Below are positions 47,466-59,818 of a stretch of 64,000 bases of DNA, piece after piece. The position numbers were made by a program, and so were the translations under genes. Below the pieces are notes generated by a model that was given only the letters and a program-made list of their open reading frames with translations, was not told where the DNA came from and ran no database searches. The stretch's first letter is position 1; each line of letters starts with the position of its first letter. Source of the DNA: a virus; IMG/VR virus record IMGVR_UViG_3300042398_001307, positions 24,250 to 88,249 of that record; one strand, 5' to 3'.

Positions 47466-49400
47466 TTATGCAATCGCCAAAAATAGGTAAGATGCGTTTA
47501 ACACGTTTATATTAGTTGCTGCTACTTGGTTGACTATAAATCCTGAATTATCTGGATCAATTGAATCATCCGTAGTGACTTCAGCTACTGCAGTATTTAA
47601 CGAAACATGTGGATCATTTGCTGCAACTATTCCACGTGCAGAATCCCATATATACCAATCGCCAGTATTAATAATGCTTTTTATAAGAATAAATCTAGCC
47701 CCAGTCGAAAATCCACAATTAATTGTCTGCGAGGTGCCGTTGCCATTGTATGAACCTACTTTGGAAACACCTGGACATGATGCAAATAAGTAAGATATAT
47801 ATGTCACTGCATTATTGTTTATAGCCGCTACACCAGAGTTACTTAGTGTAAAAAATGAATTAGTAACTTCTGAATATCCGGCGGGTGTTAATGTCGCAAC
47901 AGGGGACGATGAATTTAACAATAGCGAATAATTGAGACCAAGCTGGGTTGGACAAACATCCCATGACCCAGTAGTGGATCTGCTTTTTGTGATAATTAAT
48001 TCAGGCGTGACAGATAAATTGTGATTTAATGTTAACACTGCGCCGGTCCCGGTATAATATACTGTATCGAAGAACCCTGGTGCACGTTTGAAACTATACA
48101 AGAAATATGTGAAAGCAGCTTGATTTTGTTCGTATGTAATAACCGCTCCTAATGTAACTGAATCTTGCCCAAATTTTTGAACACCATATGCAGTTGAACT
48201 AGTATCGCTGGTTGTTGTATTTAATAGTAAATAATGTGCACCACCAATAATTCTAGTACTTGCAATGAAATTAGCATTGGATACATTATTTCTAGTCCGA
48301 AAAAATGCAAAATCTGCAGGAAACCCTAATGATGAAATGATTCTATTAACCACACTGTCACCGGTGAATAACACGGTGCTAAAAACGCTAGTTCCAATTG
48401 ACGGGATTTTCATTGGTCTACGTATCGTTATGTAAATATATGTATCTGTACCACCAACTGTTTGATTAAATCCTACATTATTGATAGTAATACCAGTTCC
48501 AGTTGTGAATTCTGCTTGTGCTAAATTTGGGTCAACGAATGCATAACCAGTGCTATCAAATCCACGCATTGTATCCATTACATACCAGTTACCGGCAGTT
48601 GATGCATTTTTTACTAAAAGATACTGTGGTTCATAACCGAGGTTGACTATATTAGAACCGGTGAATGATCCACATGAAATCACGTTATCAACACCATATG
48701 TTCCAAACCCACCTGCATTATGTGCGAATAAGTATGCAACATAAGTCCCTCCAGCAGCATTAACTGATGCATCAGTACCAATACTGAATAGTGTGCTTGT
48801 TGGTGCTGTACTGTTCCAAACAGTGGTTGCGCTAGCCTGTGCATTGGTTAAGTTTAGCTGAATACTATATGCAGCGGAAGTCAGACCGTTGTGGTAAACC
48901 TGCCAGTCACCAGTCGTATCAGTGCGCTTAACCATGATGCAACCAGGTGTACTACCAAGATTGTGAGACACAACTCTGTTTAAACCGCTTCCTGTATAGG
49001 TAATTACATCAAAGAACTTTGGTTGCTTGCGGAATGTCCACGAGGCAAAGGTGCCGGAATTATTTACAAACCCAGCAGTTAACGCATCAGCGCCCAGTGA
49101 AAATCCAGTAGCGTTAAACGCGGTTAACAAGTCAGTATACGTGCCACCGGGGTTTTGTGCGCCAGTGGAATTGGATCGAATGTAATTATTAACCCCCCGT
49201 GCAGTATCAAATATTGTATGGTCTTGAATACCTGATCTTTGTTTAACCCAAACCAATCCACCCTTACCTGCCAGATCAATGCCATTACTAATAGTTTGTG
49301 TAGTGCCATTACCAGTATATAAATATGTGCTAAAAACATCTTCTACATATATTGGTGATGAATTAGCAGCAGCTGATTGTAATATTGAGCGAACACTCAT
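47466..49400 (-). CDS. Large tail/adhesin protein with repeated carbohydrate-binding-like units
   Basis: 644 residues built of at least four repeats of one unit: YTGNGTTQTISNGIDLAGKGGLVWVKQRSG..HTIFDTARG; VITYTGSGLNRVVSHNLGSTPGCIMVKR...W.VYHNGL; related copies follow. Pairs such as W-V-K and D-T-x-R-G recur. This type occurs in phage and prophage tail proteins and probably binds the cell surface. No catalytic motif seen. Confidence 0.7.
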   Translation of the reverse strand: MSVRSILQSAAANSSPIYVEDVFSTYLYTGNGTTQTISNGIDLAGKGGLVWVKQRSGIQDHTIFDTARGVNNYIRSNSTGAQNPGGTYTDLLTAFNATGFSLGADALTAGFVNNSGTFASWTFRKQPKFFDVITYTGSGLNRVVSHNLGSTPGCIMVKRTDTTGDWQVYHNGLTSAAYSIQLNLTNAQASATTVWNSTAPTSTLFSIGTDASVNAAGGTYVAYLFAHNAGGFGTYGVDNVISCGSFTGSNIVNLGYEPQYLLVKNASTAGNWYVMDTMRGFDSTGYAFVDPNLAQAEFTTGTGITINNVGFNQTVGGTDTYIYITIRRPMKIPSIGTSVFSTVLFTGDSVVNRIISSLGFPADFAFFRTRNNVSNANFIASTRIIGGAHYLLLNTTTSDTSSTAYGVQKFGQDSVTLGAVITYEQNQAAFTYFLYSFKRAPGFFDTVYYTGTGAVLTLNHNLSVTPELIITKSRSTTGSWDVCPTQLGLNYSLLLNSSSPVATLTPAGYSEVTNSFFTLSNSGVAAINNNAVTYISYLFASCPGVSKVGSYNGNGTSQTINCGFSTGARFILIKSIINTGDWYIWDSARGIVAANDPHVSLNTAVAEVTTDDSIDPDNSGFIVNQVAATNINVLNASYLFLAIA

Positions 49401-49858
49401 TATTTAATATCCTTAGCCAATACTAACCCATTCCATACTAATCCACCATCGTAAGTAAAAAACCCTAATATATCTCTTCCAGAAATAGTTAATGACGGGG
49501 CAATGCCACTCGCCCACTTGACACCATTCCACCAAGTAATTGCATATGATCCACCATTTGATAAATCTAAAATAAAACTTGAAACCGCACCATTTGCTGC
49601 AACATTACTAACAGTTAATGTTGTGATGCTAGTAATAGTTTTGGTATAATAATTTGCTAATGAAAGGTCTATATTATTATCATAAATGGTTATTTTGGAT
49701 TCTGTAAGTTTAGTAGTGTCTAACCAATTAACTACGCCATTTACTAATGTTCGTTTGTATATTTTTCCAGATACTGGATTATTCCATTCATCGCCCAATG
49801 CTGCACCCGAAGGTGCAGTTTCTGAAATGACATGCTGGTTAAATGATCTTGATGACAT
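49400..49858 (-). CDS. Tail fibre-associated structural protein
   Basis: 152 residues from MSSRSFNQHVISETAPSGAALGDEWNNP. The phrase GDEWNNPVSGKIYKR is typical of short phage tail-fibre or collar modules. A beta-rich C-terminus follows (ITWWNGVKWASGIAPSLTISGRDILGFFTYDGG). GGAG precedes the ATG. Confidence 0.65.
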   Translation of the reverse strand: MSSRSFNQHVISETAPSGAALGDEWNNPVSGKIYKRTLVNGVVNWLDTTKLTESKITIYDNNIDLSLANYYTKTITSITTLTVSNVAANGAVSSFILDLSNGGSYAITWWNGVKWASGIAPSLTISGRDILGFFTYDGGLVWNGLVLAKDIK

Positions 49859-49870
49859 ATATCGCTCCAA

Positions 49871-52720
49871 TTAAGCTTGCGCTTCAGTCCATGATATACG
49901 TGCGTTAATAGAATTAGTAGTTACTGATGTTATGTTAGTCGCACACAAGGTAATAATATCTGGACCATCTGGGTACACATTTAACGCAGAAGTCGGCGCG
50001 GCTAATGTATTTCCACCGCCTAAAATACTATTTCCGATATCTCTAACTGTGCTTAAGTCCTGGCCAGTAACACCTGGTGTTGTTGTGAAAAACGCGAATA
50101 CTTGTTCACCACCTGAAATAGTTTGGCCACTTGTGTGATATGCTACTTGGGCTAAACTAGAACCACCAACTCCAGCAAATGTACCACCACTAACTCGTCC
50201 ATTTAACCGTAAACTAATTAAGAAAGACATATTAGCACCAGTTGTAAAAGCACCCATTGTTCGTAGAACTAATTGCATACGATTAATAATTTCTCTATTA
50301 CCAAGAATCCCAGTTAATCCATTATCAACACTTGGTGCAACTCGAATACTAATTAATGGTTGAGTAACACCTGCACCAATATTAGAAATTGCAGTTTGCA
50401 TACCAGCAACGAATACAAATGATTTATCATCATCAAAACGTCCATCCATAATAACTGCACTACCCCAATGGCTAATCGTACTAGCCGCTTGTGGACTGTA
50501 TAGTTCTACCATAACTGGCGCGGTTGCTGAATATGTAAATGCAGTAGCTGCAGCTCCGCCCGTTTGCCCTCTTGCACTAATTGTTAATGACGTTGTTGTT
50601 TTAGAACTATATGTCATATATTCGATTGCACCACCTGTTGCAGTAGCTGCATATACGGCCACTGTACCAGATGCTGGCCATCCTGTTGTATCAGCAACCG
50701 AAATGACACCAGTAGTCGTACTAATACCCCAAGTAGCAGTTAGGTATGTTTGATATGGGATCGTATTGGTTTCATATCTAGCAGGTAAGTTACCAGACCT
50801 CATATATGCTTCTGTGTTAATATTATTGTTTGGTATTCTGTGACAATATACAACTTCTCCGCGATTGTTTTTAAAACCAAATCTAACTGCACCAGCACCA
50901 TACCATGTATAATCAATATAGAACATTTGCATTTTGGTCAAGTCTAAATTCATTAAACTGTGACCAGTTCCATCCATTTTATCAATGTTCCAGGTACTTT
51001 GTGCATATCTAGTATTAACAGTTTTACTAACAACACAGTTTGAAGTTGTCACTCCTCTGTATTCAGGATAGATATACATCTGCGTATCGCTAGTAATTAC
51101 TTGGACTAGATAACTCATTCCTCTAATAACAATAAAATCACCTGGTTTAAGTTGTGAACTAAATTTAGTACCAACCCCAACAACACTTTGACTTGATATA
51201 GTGGCTGTTACTTTTCCAGATATCTGAGCGGTACTTGATCTTTTAACTGCATATAAAGTTTGACCATCGTATTCAAAATAAAAACCATTTTGTGAGTCAA
51301 ACATTCCTATTCTATTACTACCACCATACCATGAAAATGGAGAAATATTAATAGGGAATCCGGTCGCGGTTGTTGCACTTGGCGTTGACCCAGCGGTATA
51401 CGTAAAAGTCAATGGGGTTGCAGTGGTGGCCACGGTGAAATTTCCGTTATATGCTGTTTCAACTGCACCACTGACTTTTACAACTGCTCCTGGTCGTAAC
51501 CCATGTGGATATCGTGTGGTTACAGTTACCGTAGTGCCGCTTGATGTAACTGTATCAACATACAGCACTGGCTTCATAATAGAACCAGTTGAAAACTGCA
51601 TCGCTTTGCCAGATTGGTATCTAAATTGTCTTCTAGTTTGACGAATTAACTGATATCCATGATATGGTGTTTCATTGCTAAACTGTACACCACCATCATA
51701 CGGACGATGTTCTACATATCCTAATTGTCGCGTATAAATAGAAGCATTAAGGGTAGCAGTAATTGTTCCAGTTGCAGTACATGCAAAAGTGAACGTGTTA
51801 TTTGTTGGTGTAGTTGCAACCACCCAACTACTTAGTAAAGTACCAGTCATTCCAGATACACCAACCACGAAAATACCATCACCTTGGCGAAGTCCATGTG
51901 CATTAGTAGTAGTTACAGTTGCAGTTGTTCCGTTTACTACAATCGCATTAGTAGCAGATGGAATAGCCGCACCAGAATACCAAGCACCTATATATAGATA
52001 TGTTTTAGATGCATCAAATAATGAGGCTGATGGTGTATTTGTAACAGTGAACGAAATATTAACATTTGCACTAACGGTTTCAACAACCCACCATCCATCC
52101 ACGTTTGCGGTATCTAGTGACCCGGTAATAAAAATTGGAGTACCAACTGTAATACCAGTGGTATTTGTAATCGATACAGTAACCACTTTGGCAGCGGCAG
52201 TTGCTGCGGTTATTTGGTAATTACCACTTGCTCCTACAAACGTTCCAGCCGCTACAGTATTAGAAATACCAGAAGTTGGCTCATATGATGCACTTGGGCG
52301 ATTATTAACCAACGCAAGGGTTTCCCATTTTGTTGGTTGCATCCCATATTCGAAGTCGGTATCGATTAATGATTGTGGGGTACTAACACGTAATTTATCA
52401 ACTGGATCTCTTAATGTTTCTGCAGGGACAATTTCTGTATAAGTTTCTTCTACAAGAATTGACAATTTATCAGTCGAAGTCATTGCAGCAGTATTATATG
52501 TTAAAACTAATGTAGTTGTTTCTTGACCAGTTACACTATCAGCTGCGTTTGTATAACTAGTTGCAGTCAATGCAGGGTCAGAAAAATTATAAATTACTGT
52601 ACCGGTTGTAGTATTCGTAATAAGTAATAATTGTTCTCTTCTAATATTTTTACCTGTTACTACAATCGTTTTTGTTGATGGGGTAAAAGTATAACTTTCT
52701 AATATAACGTGTTTTGCCAT
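49871..52720 (-). CDS. Large virion structural protein, probable tail fibre
   Basis: 949 residues, Thr/Ser/Val-rich beta structure with three to four Ig-like or tail-spike repeats (e.g. TNAHGLRQGDGIFVVGVSG and TRYPHGLRPGAVVKVSG, with RQGD/RPGA turns). The central region has RYQSGKAMQFSTGSIMKP and FYFEYDGQTLYAVKRSS. The C-terminus recalls long tail-fibre proteins of marine myophages. No enzyme motif found. Confidence 0.7.
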   Translation of the reverse strand: MAKHVILESYTFTPSTKTIVVTGKNIRREQLLLITNTTTGTVIYNFSDPALTATSYTNAADSVTGQETTTLVLTYNTAAMTSTDKLSILVEETYTEIVPAETLRDPVDKLRVSTPQSLIDTDFEYGMQPTKWETLALVNNRPSASYEPTSGISNTVAAGTFVGASGNYQITAATAAAKVVTVSITNTTGITVGTPIFITGSLDTANVDGWWVVETVSANVNISFTVTNTPSASLFDASKTYLYIGAWYSGAAIPSATNAIVVNGTTATVTTTNAHGLRQGDGIFVVGVSGMTGTLLSSWVVATTPTNNTFTFACTATGTITATLNASIYTRQLGYVEHRPYDGGVQFSNETPYHGYQLIRQTRRQFRYQSGKAMQFSTGSIMKPVLYVDTVTSSGTTVTVTTRYPHGLRPGAVVKVSGAVETAYNGNFTVATTATPLTFTYTAGSTPSATTATGFPINISPFSWYGGSNRIGMFDSQNGFYFEYDGQTLYAVKRSSTAQISGKVTATISSQSVVGVGTKFSSQLKPGDFIVIRGMSYLVQVITSDTQMYIYPEYRGVTTSNCVVSKTVNTRYAQSTWNIDKMDGTGHSLMNLDLTKMQMFYIDYTWYGAGAVRFGFKNNRGEVVYCHRIPNNNINTEAYMRSGNLPARYETNTIPYQTYLTATWGISTTTGVISVADTTGWPASGTVAVYAATATGGAIEYMTYSSKTTTSLTISARGQTGGAAATAFTYSATAPVMVELYSPQAASTISHWGSAVIMDGRFDDDKSFVFVAGMQTAISNIGAGVTQPLISIRVAPSVDNGLTGILGNREIINRMQLVLRTMGAFTTGANMSFLISLRLNGRVSGGTFAGVGGSSLAQVAYHTSGQTISGGEQVFAFFTTTPGVTGQDLSTVRDIGNSILGGGNTLAAPTSALNVYPDGPDIITLCATNITSVTTNSINARISWTEAQA

Positions 52721-52725
52721 TTTGT

Positions 52726-53190
52726 TTAATCTCCTAGTGCGATTGTAGTCGCAGTAAATGGGTATCTTGATGTTTGGACTGATGAACTTGCTTGTCTAAG
52801 TATTAATGAACTGGAATCACCGATATACGGTGCATTGTAAATAATAAGCTTACCAACGTTGGTGATTCCAGTGGTGTTGTCTGGTAGGTTGCGAACTCGA
52901 AATCCCTTAAATGAATCATATGGTGTTACCCAAGGATATGTATAGTTTGTTATATACGGTGTTAATCTTAGACCATTTATTACAACTTCTAAATCTTTTG
53001 AATCAACTATTGTGTTTACCGTTTCTTGATTTTGGCGTAAATCAAATACCGATTTCAATCCATCAAATTGTGTTGAAATATCATTTAAGATAATAGGAGT
53101 TGAACCAGACCCCGCAGGCCCAGTTGCCCCTGTTGGGCCGGTAGCCCCAGTAATACCACTCCCAGAAATTATACTTTGATATAGTGTCAT
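52726..53190 (-). CDS. Tail fibre protein with short collagen-like stretch
   Basis: 154 residues. Residues 10-28 are a collagen-like GATGPTGATGPAG run that would form a short triple helix. The rest (VVINGLRLTPYITNYTYPW, FRVRNLPDN) is a trimeric beta domain. It lies between the two big fibre genes. Confidence 0.75.
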   Translation of the reverse strand: MTLYQSIISGSGITGATGPTGATGPAGSGSTPIILNDISTQFDGLKSVFDLRQNQETVNTIVDSKDLEVVINGLRLTPYITNYTYPWVTPYDSFKGFRVRNLPDNTTGITNVGKLIIYNAPYIGDSSSLILRQASSSVQTSRYPFTATTIALGD

Positions 53191-53259
53191 GCTTGTCCCA
53201 AATTAGATAATATAATATTTATCATAATTATTATTGATAATAACACCATTCACACTTCA

Positions 53260-53430
53260 TTAAATCACCTTATCGCTTAACGGACCTTCTGGCGTTTGTT
53301 TAACTTGTGATTTAATTTGTTCATCTAATTCTGAAATCAATTTTGCAACAGATTTATATGGCTGATCTGCCAATGCTGTAAAAATTGAATTGATTTGATT
53401 GATGTCCAAATATAATTGTATTTTATCCAT
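53260..53430 (-). CDS. Hypothetical small protein
   Basis: 56 residues, MDKIQLYLDINQINSIFTALADQPYKSV..., an amphipathic helix with a polar C-terminus, preceded by AAGGATAA. It may be a fibre-linked small protein; no family recognised. Confidence 0.6.
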   Translation of the reverse strand: MDKIQLYLDINQINSIFTALADQPYKSVAKLISELDEQIKSQVKQTPEGPLSDKVI

Positions 53431-53466
53431 TTTATTATCCTTTTGTTTAAAATTTTATTTATAATA

Positions 53467-53841
53467 TTAAACAGGCGGCTCGGAAATTTCTGCAGAAGCA
53501 ACTTGTACGGGTGACCATGGCATAGCTGTATCTATAACTGGATTAATCTTATCATTGATGTGTTTTAAAATTTGCTCGTTAACATGATCTTCGTAACTTC
53601 CGATAACGATTGATTTAATCCAATCTAGTACATTTTCTTCAGTTAATTCTGAAAATGGAACAAATGGACCTGAGTTATCAGTAGAATCTGCGGTAAATGG
53701 AGTAGCACCATTAAAGATGCCTTCATTACCATTATCATCAGTGCCAATTTTTTTCCAATAGGTTTGTACTACTACATTTGCAGTAGATCCAATTGTAGTA
53801 GTTTTTAAACTGGTTACTTCCCATGTATATGTAATTGTCAT
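53467..53841 (-). CDS. Tail-associated protein
   Basis: 124 residues. Beta-strand start TITYTWEVTSLKTTTIG, NVVVQTYWKKIGTDDNGNEG, then a helical region ELTEENVLDWIKSIVIGSYEDHVNEQILKHI. This VTWxV...VVxQVxWxxxG layout is common in proteins encoded next to phage fibres. Function unknown. Confidence 0.65.
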   Translation of the reverse strand: MTITYTWEVTSLKTTTIGSTANVVVQTYWKKIGTDDNGNEGIFNGATPFTADSTDNSGPFVPFSELTEENVLDWIKSIVIGSYEDHVNEQILKHINDKINPVIDTAMPWSPVQVASAEISEPPV

Positions 53842-53844
53842 AAT

Positions 53845-56800
53845 TTATCCTTTTAATTTAAATTGTTGAATATCTTTATCTAATTTATCGATATGCAGTT
53901 GTTGTTCTTTAATTGCTTCAATTAATACTGGAACCAATCTTGCATAATCAACGGTTAAATAATTCTCACCAGATTTTGATGTAATAATTCCATCAAATTC
54001 CGAAGTTTCCATATCAAATGGCGCTAATGATACTATTTCTGGTAATACTTGTTGCACTTCTTGTGCAGATACCCCTAACTGAATTTCTTCTTTAGAATAC
54101 CCAACTGATTTTGCTAATTCATTATTTACATATCTAAATCCATTCAATGATTTTATAATATCAATTGAATTGGATATATTTCCTAAATTAGTTTTTAATC
54201 TTTCATCAGAATAGTATGCAGTTATATTACCAGTAGCAGCAATTTCATTTGCAACATATAACGCTTTTGAATCATATATTCGAACCCAAGTGGTATCTAT
54301 TTGATAGATACCACCACCATATGAAGCATTATACCACCCGGTAGTTCCATTACTTCTAAACCATGCAGAACAACTTATTGAATTTGAAACACCAGAATCG
54401 TACCCAGTATAAATCCTACCAGCCGCACCAATCACATTTAGATACGATGAACTATTTGGGTCGCAATAATATCCAGTATTATTATAATCATAAAATATAG
54501 TTCCAGTTAAACTACTAGTCATTGTTAATGAACCAGTATAAGTTCTACCGCCAGTGCTTAAATATTCAACCCATGATGACCAGGTACCGGATGACACATT
54601 GCGCTGGCACAATCTATTTGAGTTATCTTCCCAACCCCATGCGATTTGAGTACCCCAGTAGTTACTCGTATTGGAATGTCTATAATGGTCGTAAAACCAC
54701 CAAGTACCACCTGGGCTATTAGTAACAGATGCATCATCACCGGCATGTCTCATACTCCCTGCAGGTGTATTATTGAAGTCAGTATTTAAATTACTGGAAG
54801 TGCCTGATCTAGCCCATCCATTTGGATATATTATATTAAATCTAGACCAACTAGATGGGTCGCAATAATAATATGTGTCATTACCATCATAATAAACCCC
54901 ACCATAAACAGAGTTACCCCCGAAATTACAATACCCTGAATAGTTGGATGAATCTAATACAGTTCGCCATGCTTGCCATGTCCCAGAGTTTTTACCACGA
55001 ATAGCAATCTGCCCCGTTCTGAAATCTCCGTTTATTTGATGTTGCCAATCTGAACTGAATGTTGAACAGTAAACCCCACCATCTGTTTGCCCGAATAATG
55101 TATAGCCTGTGGAATACCCAATACCATTAGTCGCTTGGGTGTCAACAACAAAACTAGAAGTACTATTTGAATTTTTAAAAGCTATACCATCTATATTGTC
55201 TGCACTTGTAGCAGTAGCAGCATTACCTGTACAAGAAGCAGAAGAACCTGTTACTGATATACCCCAAGAACCAGAAGCACCTGTACCAGTTAGAGATGGA
55301 GCATAGGAGTTGTAGTTATCACTAGCTAATAGCGTTTTCCATGATGTCCAAGAGTTTCCACTCGAAACGTCATAATTACCAAAACGAACTTGTAATCCAG
55401 TACCACCATAAGTAGGACTGTAAGGAACATATAACTGTAATGCACCACCACCACCGCTATATGTATTCATCGTCATCACAGAACCGTAGTTTTGAAATCC
55501 TTGTGATGACGAAACAAATGACGATTGAATGCCTGAGTTATAACCAGTTGGTAGTGTAGATGCACTCCAAACATAGTTACTTAAAGCAGAAAGCAACGGA
55601 GAAGAAGCAGAAGATCCTGATACTGAGCCCGAAATGGTGTTTGAAACAGTTAATCCAACAAAATTAGATGTACTTGCTGGATCTACATAATATGCAGTAT
55701 TACTTCCATCATAAAAAACCCCAGCATATAAATTCCCAGTAGAACCACCGCCATTCGCACCATATAATGGTATTGAATACCAAGAATTCCACGTTGAATC
55801 AATACCTTTCCTAATATTAAGCCACGGATATCCAGTGCCATTTGTTGCCGTTGAACCAAATGCTAATTGATATGACGCATCACCTGTACTAGCAGTTGTA
55901 CCAGTCCATGGAGCGTATGTCATAACACCTGCATAATTTCCACTAGTACCAGTTGTACTTGCATTAGCAAAATCAAATCTTACTGCTTGTGGGGTAGTAG
56001 TTGGTAATTTTTCAGCAGCATTTCTGTTAACACTATCCACTGAAGCAATATAGGTAGCCGTTCCGCTAGTCGGCCCAGTTGCCCCTTGAGGACCAGCCGC
56101 ACCAGTAGCACCTTGTGGACCTGCAACCGTTGATGCCGCACCAGTAGCGCCCTGTGGACCTGATACACCAGTAGCACCAGTAGCACCAATAGAGCCAGAT
56201 AAGGTAGATGGTGTTATATCTAAGTATGTACCGGTCGGTGCGGTTACTATATTTCCATTATGTGTCCAAGAAGTACCTGATGGAAGTTCAACACTATAGA
56301 ATGACCCAGCCGTGCTATTACCTGTGTAATTAGAAAAATTGCCATATATAGCAAATACGGTGGCTGATACCATCAAAACTCTTATGAAGGATGGTGCTAC
56401 ACTCGAACCGCTTAATGCAGTATTTCTATATGCGGTTCCATCACCATAAAATGCACCGCCACCAGTGCCGGTCTGCGAATTAGTTCCGTTCGATGTTTTA
56501 AAAAATAATTCAGTATATTGATTTTGTGATGTTTGTGCATTATAACCGGAACCAGATGTGATCCGCATTAACAATTTTGCGCCAGTTTGTGTAGTAGTCC
56601 ATGTACCCATTAATATATAAGATGCAGTGGCACCAGTTTCTGGAAGAGAAAATGTTGTTAAGCCACTCGGACCAGTAGCACCGGTTGCACCTGGATTTCC
56701 ATTTGCGCCAACGCCGGTAGCACCTTGTGGACCAGTGGCACCAACTGCACCAGTGACAGTAATATTCCATGATGCATATGTACCGGAACCACCAATGTAA

Positions 56801-59715
56801 TCAACATTTACAGTTAATGAGGTTCCACTAAATGCGGTAATTGATCCCTCCATAAAATTAGCTGGTGTGGTAGTATATGATACTCGCACCCTGTTTCCAA
56901 CTGCAAATGCAGTGCTAGTTGCAGCTAAGTTAGTAGTAAATGCTTTAGAACCAGTTCCAATTAAAAATGAGGTAGAAGATGTTAATCCATTATAACCAAG
57001 TCCAGTAGCACCAGGTGAACCAACACCAGTGGCACCAGTAGCACCAATAGTACCAACACCAGTTGCACCAGTAGCACCAATAGTACCAACACCAGTGGCA
57101 CCAGTCGCACCAATGGTACCAACACCAGTCGCACCAGTCGCACCAATGGTACCAACACCAGTTGCACCAGTCGCACCGGGATTTCCATTTGCGCCAACGC
57201 CAGTGGCACCTTGCGGACCTGTTGCACCGATTAATCCAGTGTCAGTTATATTCCATGTTGCATATGTACCAGATCCAACAACATAATCAACTGTTACAGT
57301 TAATGTGTTTGCAGTAAATGCTGATATAAATCCTTCCATGAAATTAGAAATGTTATAGGTTGCCCGAACTCTATTACCAACTGTAAATGCAGAACTAGTA
57401 GCAGCTAAATTTGTAGTAAATGCCTTAGAACCAGTTCCAATTAAAAATGAAGTAGTAGATGTTAATCCATAATACCCAACACCAGTAGCACCAGCACCAG
57501 TAGCACCAGTAGCACCCGGATTACCTGTTACACCTGTAGCACCTGTTGCACCAGCGCCAGTAGCACCTGGATTACCGGTTACACCTGTAGCACCAGTAGC
57601 ACCAACAGTACCAACCCCAGTAGCACCAGTAGCACCTGGATTACCTGTTACACCTGTAGCACCTGTGGCACCAGCCGTACCAGCACCAGTAGCACCAGTA
57701 GCACCCGGATTACCTGTTACACCTGTAGCACCTGTGGCCCCCGATGTTCCCTGTGGACCGGCAGTGGAATATATTTGCCAAGTTGAACCATCGTGAACCA
57801 TAGTTACTGAACTGTGGCCAATATTTAAATTTAATACATCATTAACGCCAGCAATCGTTGCACCATTATTATTAATTACTAGGTTATTTGTATTCCAATT
57901 ACCACCATCAACGAATGCAACTGCAAATCCCAATGTTGGGCTTGCTGGGAGAGTTATAGTAAATGAACCACTGGTAGTATTTGCAATAATTTGATCACCA
58001 TTTACAGCTGTATAATTTGCAGTTTTGATAATCCATGGTTTCATCGCACCAGTAGCACCTGGATTACCTGTTACGCCTGTAGCACCGGTTGCACCTGGAT
58101 TACCGGTTACACCTGTAGCACCGGTTGCACCTGGATTACCGGTTACACCTGTAGCACCGGTTGCACCTGGATTACCGGTTACGCCTGTAGCACCTGTTGC
58201 ACCATCATTTCCTGTTAATCCAGTAGCACCCGTTGCACCGAGCCCACCTGCGGCCCAAGATACCGTAGATCCATTTGTTGTTAAATATTTTCCATTTTGT
58301 CCAGTAACTGAGGGTATGCCAACAGCTTGTGTCACACCATCTGGGAATCTAACACCAGTCGTTGTTTCGATAGTACCACTCACCAATAATTTAGAATTAT
58401 TGGTATTTGTAGTAGTACCAATCAATACATTTCCTAGTGCTCTAACTTGTTGGAACCAATCTATTGCTGTACCAACTGCTGCGGTATAAGTGGCAATACC
58501 AACACTACCCACGGCACTACCGTCATAATAAGTGGCAGCATTAATGCCATTATTTTCAGTATACAATTGAACAGAAATTAAATATTCTTGATATAGCTGC
58601 TCATTAGCTACTTGTATTTCATAATTACCTGTGCTTAATTTAACAGCTCTAATATGACTCGCTGGCCCGCTGATATAACAGGAATCTGGGGTATCTTGGA
58701 CAATACCTTCAGTTCTAACACACGCTGCATAATAAGTATATTTGTCTGGATTTATACTTATCGAGATGCCATGATTAGCATTTGGATCAACTATATCAAT
58801 TTTATATGCAGCAGATACATAAGAACCTGTACCTAATGATACCGTAAATAATTTACGCCATGAACCAGCAGGGTCGCCCAAAAAATCCAATTTTGTTTGA
58901 TAAATCGGTGTGCCGTTAGAACCTAATTGCATTCCTTGATTAGCAATAGTTTTACCTAATGCCCCTTGGACTGCACTGCCTAATGTTATATTATTAGTCG
59001 AACCACTAGTTCCATTTGTCCCTATAACAATACTTTTAGTGGTACCATTGGTAGTTGCCCCGGTACCAATGTTTAAAGTTTGTGTTTCTGTTGTTGAACC
59101 CACTGTTATAGTAGAAGACCCTGTTCCACCGCCAGTAGTACCACCAATATTAATAATAGTAATTGAACCACTAACACCATTAACACCCATATTGATAGTT
59201 TTAGTCGTGCCATTAGTAGTTGCACCAGTTCCAAGATTTAATGTCTGTGCACTGGTTGATTGACCAACAGTAATAGCACCAGTTTGAGTCGTTCCTCCGA
59301 TTAGGGTTGTTCCAGTGGTTGCTGCAGTTCCAAGTGTCGTTGCAGTAGTTGTTGCACCAGATAATGATATTATGGAAGATGCAGAAAGGGTCCCGCCTAC
59401 TGTAACACCGATACCGGACGCAGTGGTGACAGTGGTTCCATTGAATGTTAAACCGGCATCTGTTGTAACAATACCAGACCCGTTCAGGTATAGTATTCCA
59501 TTGTTAGTACCAGAAATAACCGATAATGTTCCAGATGGTATATTAACAGTCCCAGTGCCTTTTGGGTTTAAAATTATACTTATATTGGCATCGGTTCCCA
59601 ATGCGTTGATTTGAACCGCATTGCCAGTAGAGTTTCCTAGGAGTTGTAAATAGTTTGCATTGGCAGTACCTGATAGTACACCATTTCTAGCGTTGAATTC
59701 TTTGTTTGTTGACAT
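53845..59715 (-). CDS. Giant tail fibre with collagen-like repeats and S74 chaperone end
   Basis: 1956 residues. N-terminal 290 residues are beta repeats with [20 protein letters not shown]-type units. Three collagen-like zones (G-A-T-G-x-T/P, roughly residues 500-560, 650-720, 840-920) alternate with globular modules of the type [18 protein letters not shown], seen twice. The middle contains receptor-type repeats ([17 protein letters not shown]). The last about 110 residues are an intramolecular chaperone (peptidase S74): [17 protein letters not shown] with the Ser-Asp-Glu catalytic site, [15 protein letters not shown]. The chaperone trimerises, then cuts itself off. Confidence 0.92.
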   Translation of the reverse strand: MSTNKEFNARNGVLSGTANANYLQLLGNSTGNAVQINALGTDANISIILNPKGTGTVNIPSGTLSVISGTNNGILYLNGSGIVTTDAGLTFNGTTVTTASGIGVTVGGTLSASSIISLSGATTTATTLGTAATTGTTLIGGTTQTGAITVGQSTSAQTLNLGTGATTNGTTKTINMGVNGVSGSITIINIGGTTGGGTGSSTITVGSTTETQTLNIGTGATTNGTTKSIVIGTNGTSGSTNNITLGSAVQGALGKTIANQGMQLGSNGTPIYQTKLDFLGDPAGSWRKLFTVSLGTGSYVSAAYKIDIVDPNANHGISISINPDKYTYYAACVRTEGIVQDTPDSCYISGPASHIRAVKLSTGNYEIQVANEQLYQEYLISVQLYTENNGINAATYYDGSAVGSVGIATYTAAVGTAIDWFQQVRALGNVLIGTTTNTNNSKLLVSGTIETTTGVRFPDGVTQAVGIPSVTGQNGKYLTTNGSTVSWAAGGLGATGATGLTGNDGATGATGVTGNPGATGATGVTGNPGATGATGVTGNPGATGATGVTGNPGATGAMKPWIIKTANYTAVNGDQIIANTTSGSFTITLPASPTLGFAVAFVDGGNWNTNNLVINNNGATIAGVNDVLNLNIGHSSVTMVHDGSTWQIYSTAGPQGTSGATGATGVTGNPGATGATGAGTAGATGATGVTGNPGATGATGVGTVGATGATGVTGNPGATGAGATGATGVTGNPGATGATGAGATGVGYYGLTSTTSFLIGTGSKAFTTNLAATSSAFTVGNRVRATYNISNFMEGFISAFTANTLTVTVDYVVGSGTYATWNITDTGLIGATGPQGATGVGANGNPGATGATGVGTIGATGATGVGTIGATGATGVGTIGATGATGVGTIGATGATGVGSPGATGLGYNGLTSSTSFLIGTGSKAFTTNLAATSTAFAVGNRVRVSYTTTPANFMEGSITAFSGTSLTVNVDYIGGSGTYASWNITVTGAVGATGPQGATGVGANGNPGATGATGPSGLTTFSLPETGATASYILMGTWTTTQTGAKLLMRITSGSGYNAQTSQNQYTELFFKTSNGTNSQTGTGGGAFYGDGTAYRNTALSGSSVAPSFIRVLMVSATVFAIYGNFSNYTGNSTAGSFYSVELPSGTSWTHNGNIVTAPTGTYLDITPSTLSGSIGATGATGVSGPQGATGAASTVAGPQGATGAAGPQGATGPTSGTATYIASVDSVNRNAAEKLPTTTPQAVRFDFANASTTGTSGNYAGVMTYAPWTGTTASTGDASYQLAFGSTATNGTGYPWLNIRKGIDSTWNSWYSIPLYGANGGGSTGNLYAGVFYDGSNTAYYVDPASTSNFVGLTVSNTISGSVSGSSASSPLLSALSNYVWSASTLPTGYNSGIQSSFVSSSQGFQNYGSVMTMNTYSGGGGALQLYVPYSPTYGGTGLQVRFGNYDVSSGNSWTSWKTLLASDNYNSYAPSLTGTGASGSWGISVTGSSASCTGNAATATSADNIDGIAFKNSNSTSSFVVDTQATNGIGYSTGYTLFGQTDGGVYCSTFSSDWQHQINGDFRTGQIAIRGKNSGTWQAWRTVLDSSNYSGYCNFGGNSVYGGVYYDGNDTYYYCDPSSWSRFNIIYPNGWARSGTSSNLNTDFNNTPAGSMRHAGDDASVTNSPGGTWWFYDHYRHSNTSNYWGTQIAWGWEDNSNRLCQRNVSSGTWSSWVEYLSTGGRTYTGSLTMTSSLTGTIFYDYNNTGYYCDPNSSSYLNVIGAAGRIYTGYDSGVSNSISCSAWFRSNGTTGWYNASYGGGIYQIDTTWVRIYDSKALYVANEIAATGNITAYYSDERLKTNLGNISNSIDIIKSLNGFRYVNNELAKSVGYSKEEIQLGVSAQEVQQVLPEIVSLAPFDMETSEFDGIITSKSGENYLTVDYARLVPVLIEAIKEQQLHIDKLDKDIQQFKLKG
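57004..57185. repeat. 18-bp tandem repeats coding collagen-like G-x-T
   Basis: About ten copies of a GATGCTAATG-type unit in the fibre gene (ATTGGTGCNACTGGTGTT on the minus strand). Similar arrays at 57490-57745 and 58040-58215 use units coding [12 protein letters not shown]. Coding repeats, not CRISPR. Confidence 0.85.
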
Positions 59716-59792
59716 CCGTTTCCCTATCCACGAAAATATCTAACTAAGTTAGTTAATATATTTATCTGTTTAAATAAGAAACGTAAAAATAC

Positions 59793-59818
59793 GAAAAAGC
59801 CCTCGAAGAGGGCTTTTG
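59793..59818 (-). terminator. Rho-independent terminator
   Basis: Minus strand AAAAGCCCTC-TTCG-GAGGGCTTTTT, right behind the PAAR gene. Symmetrical, so it may work in both directions. Confidence 0.92.

Noticed and set aside
57004-58215. Direct repeats resembling a CRISPR array
   Set aside because: They are in frame in the tail fibre gene and encode G-x-T/P collagen triplets; no spacer-repeat alternation and no cas genes.
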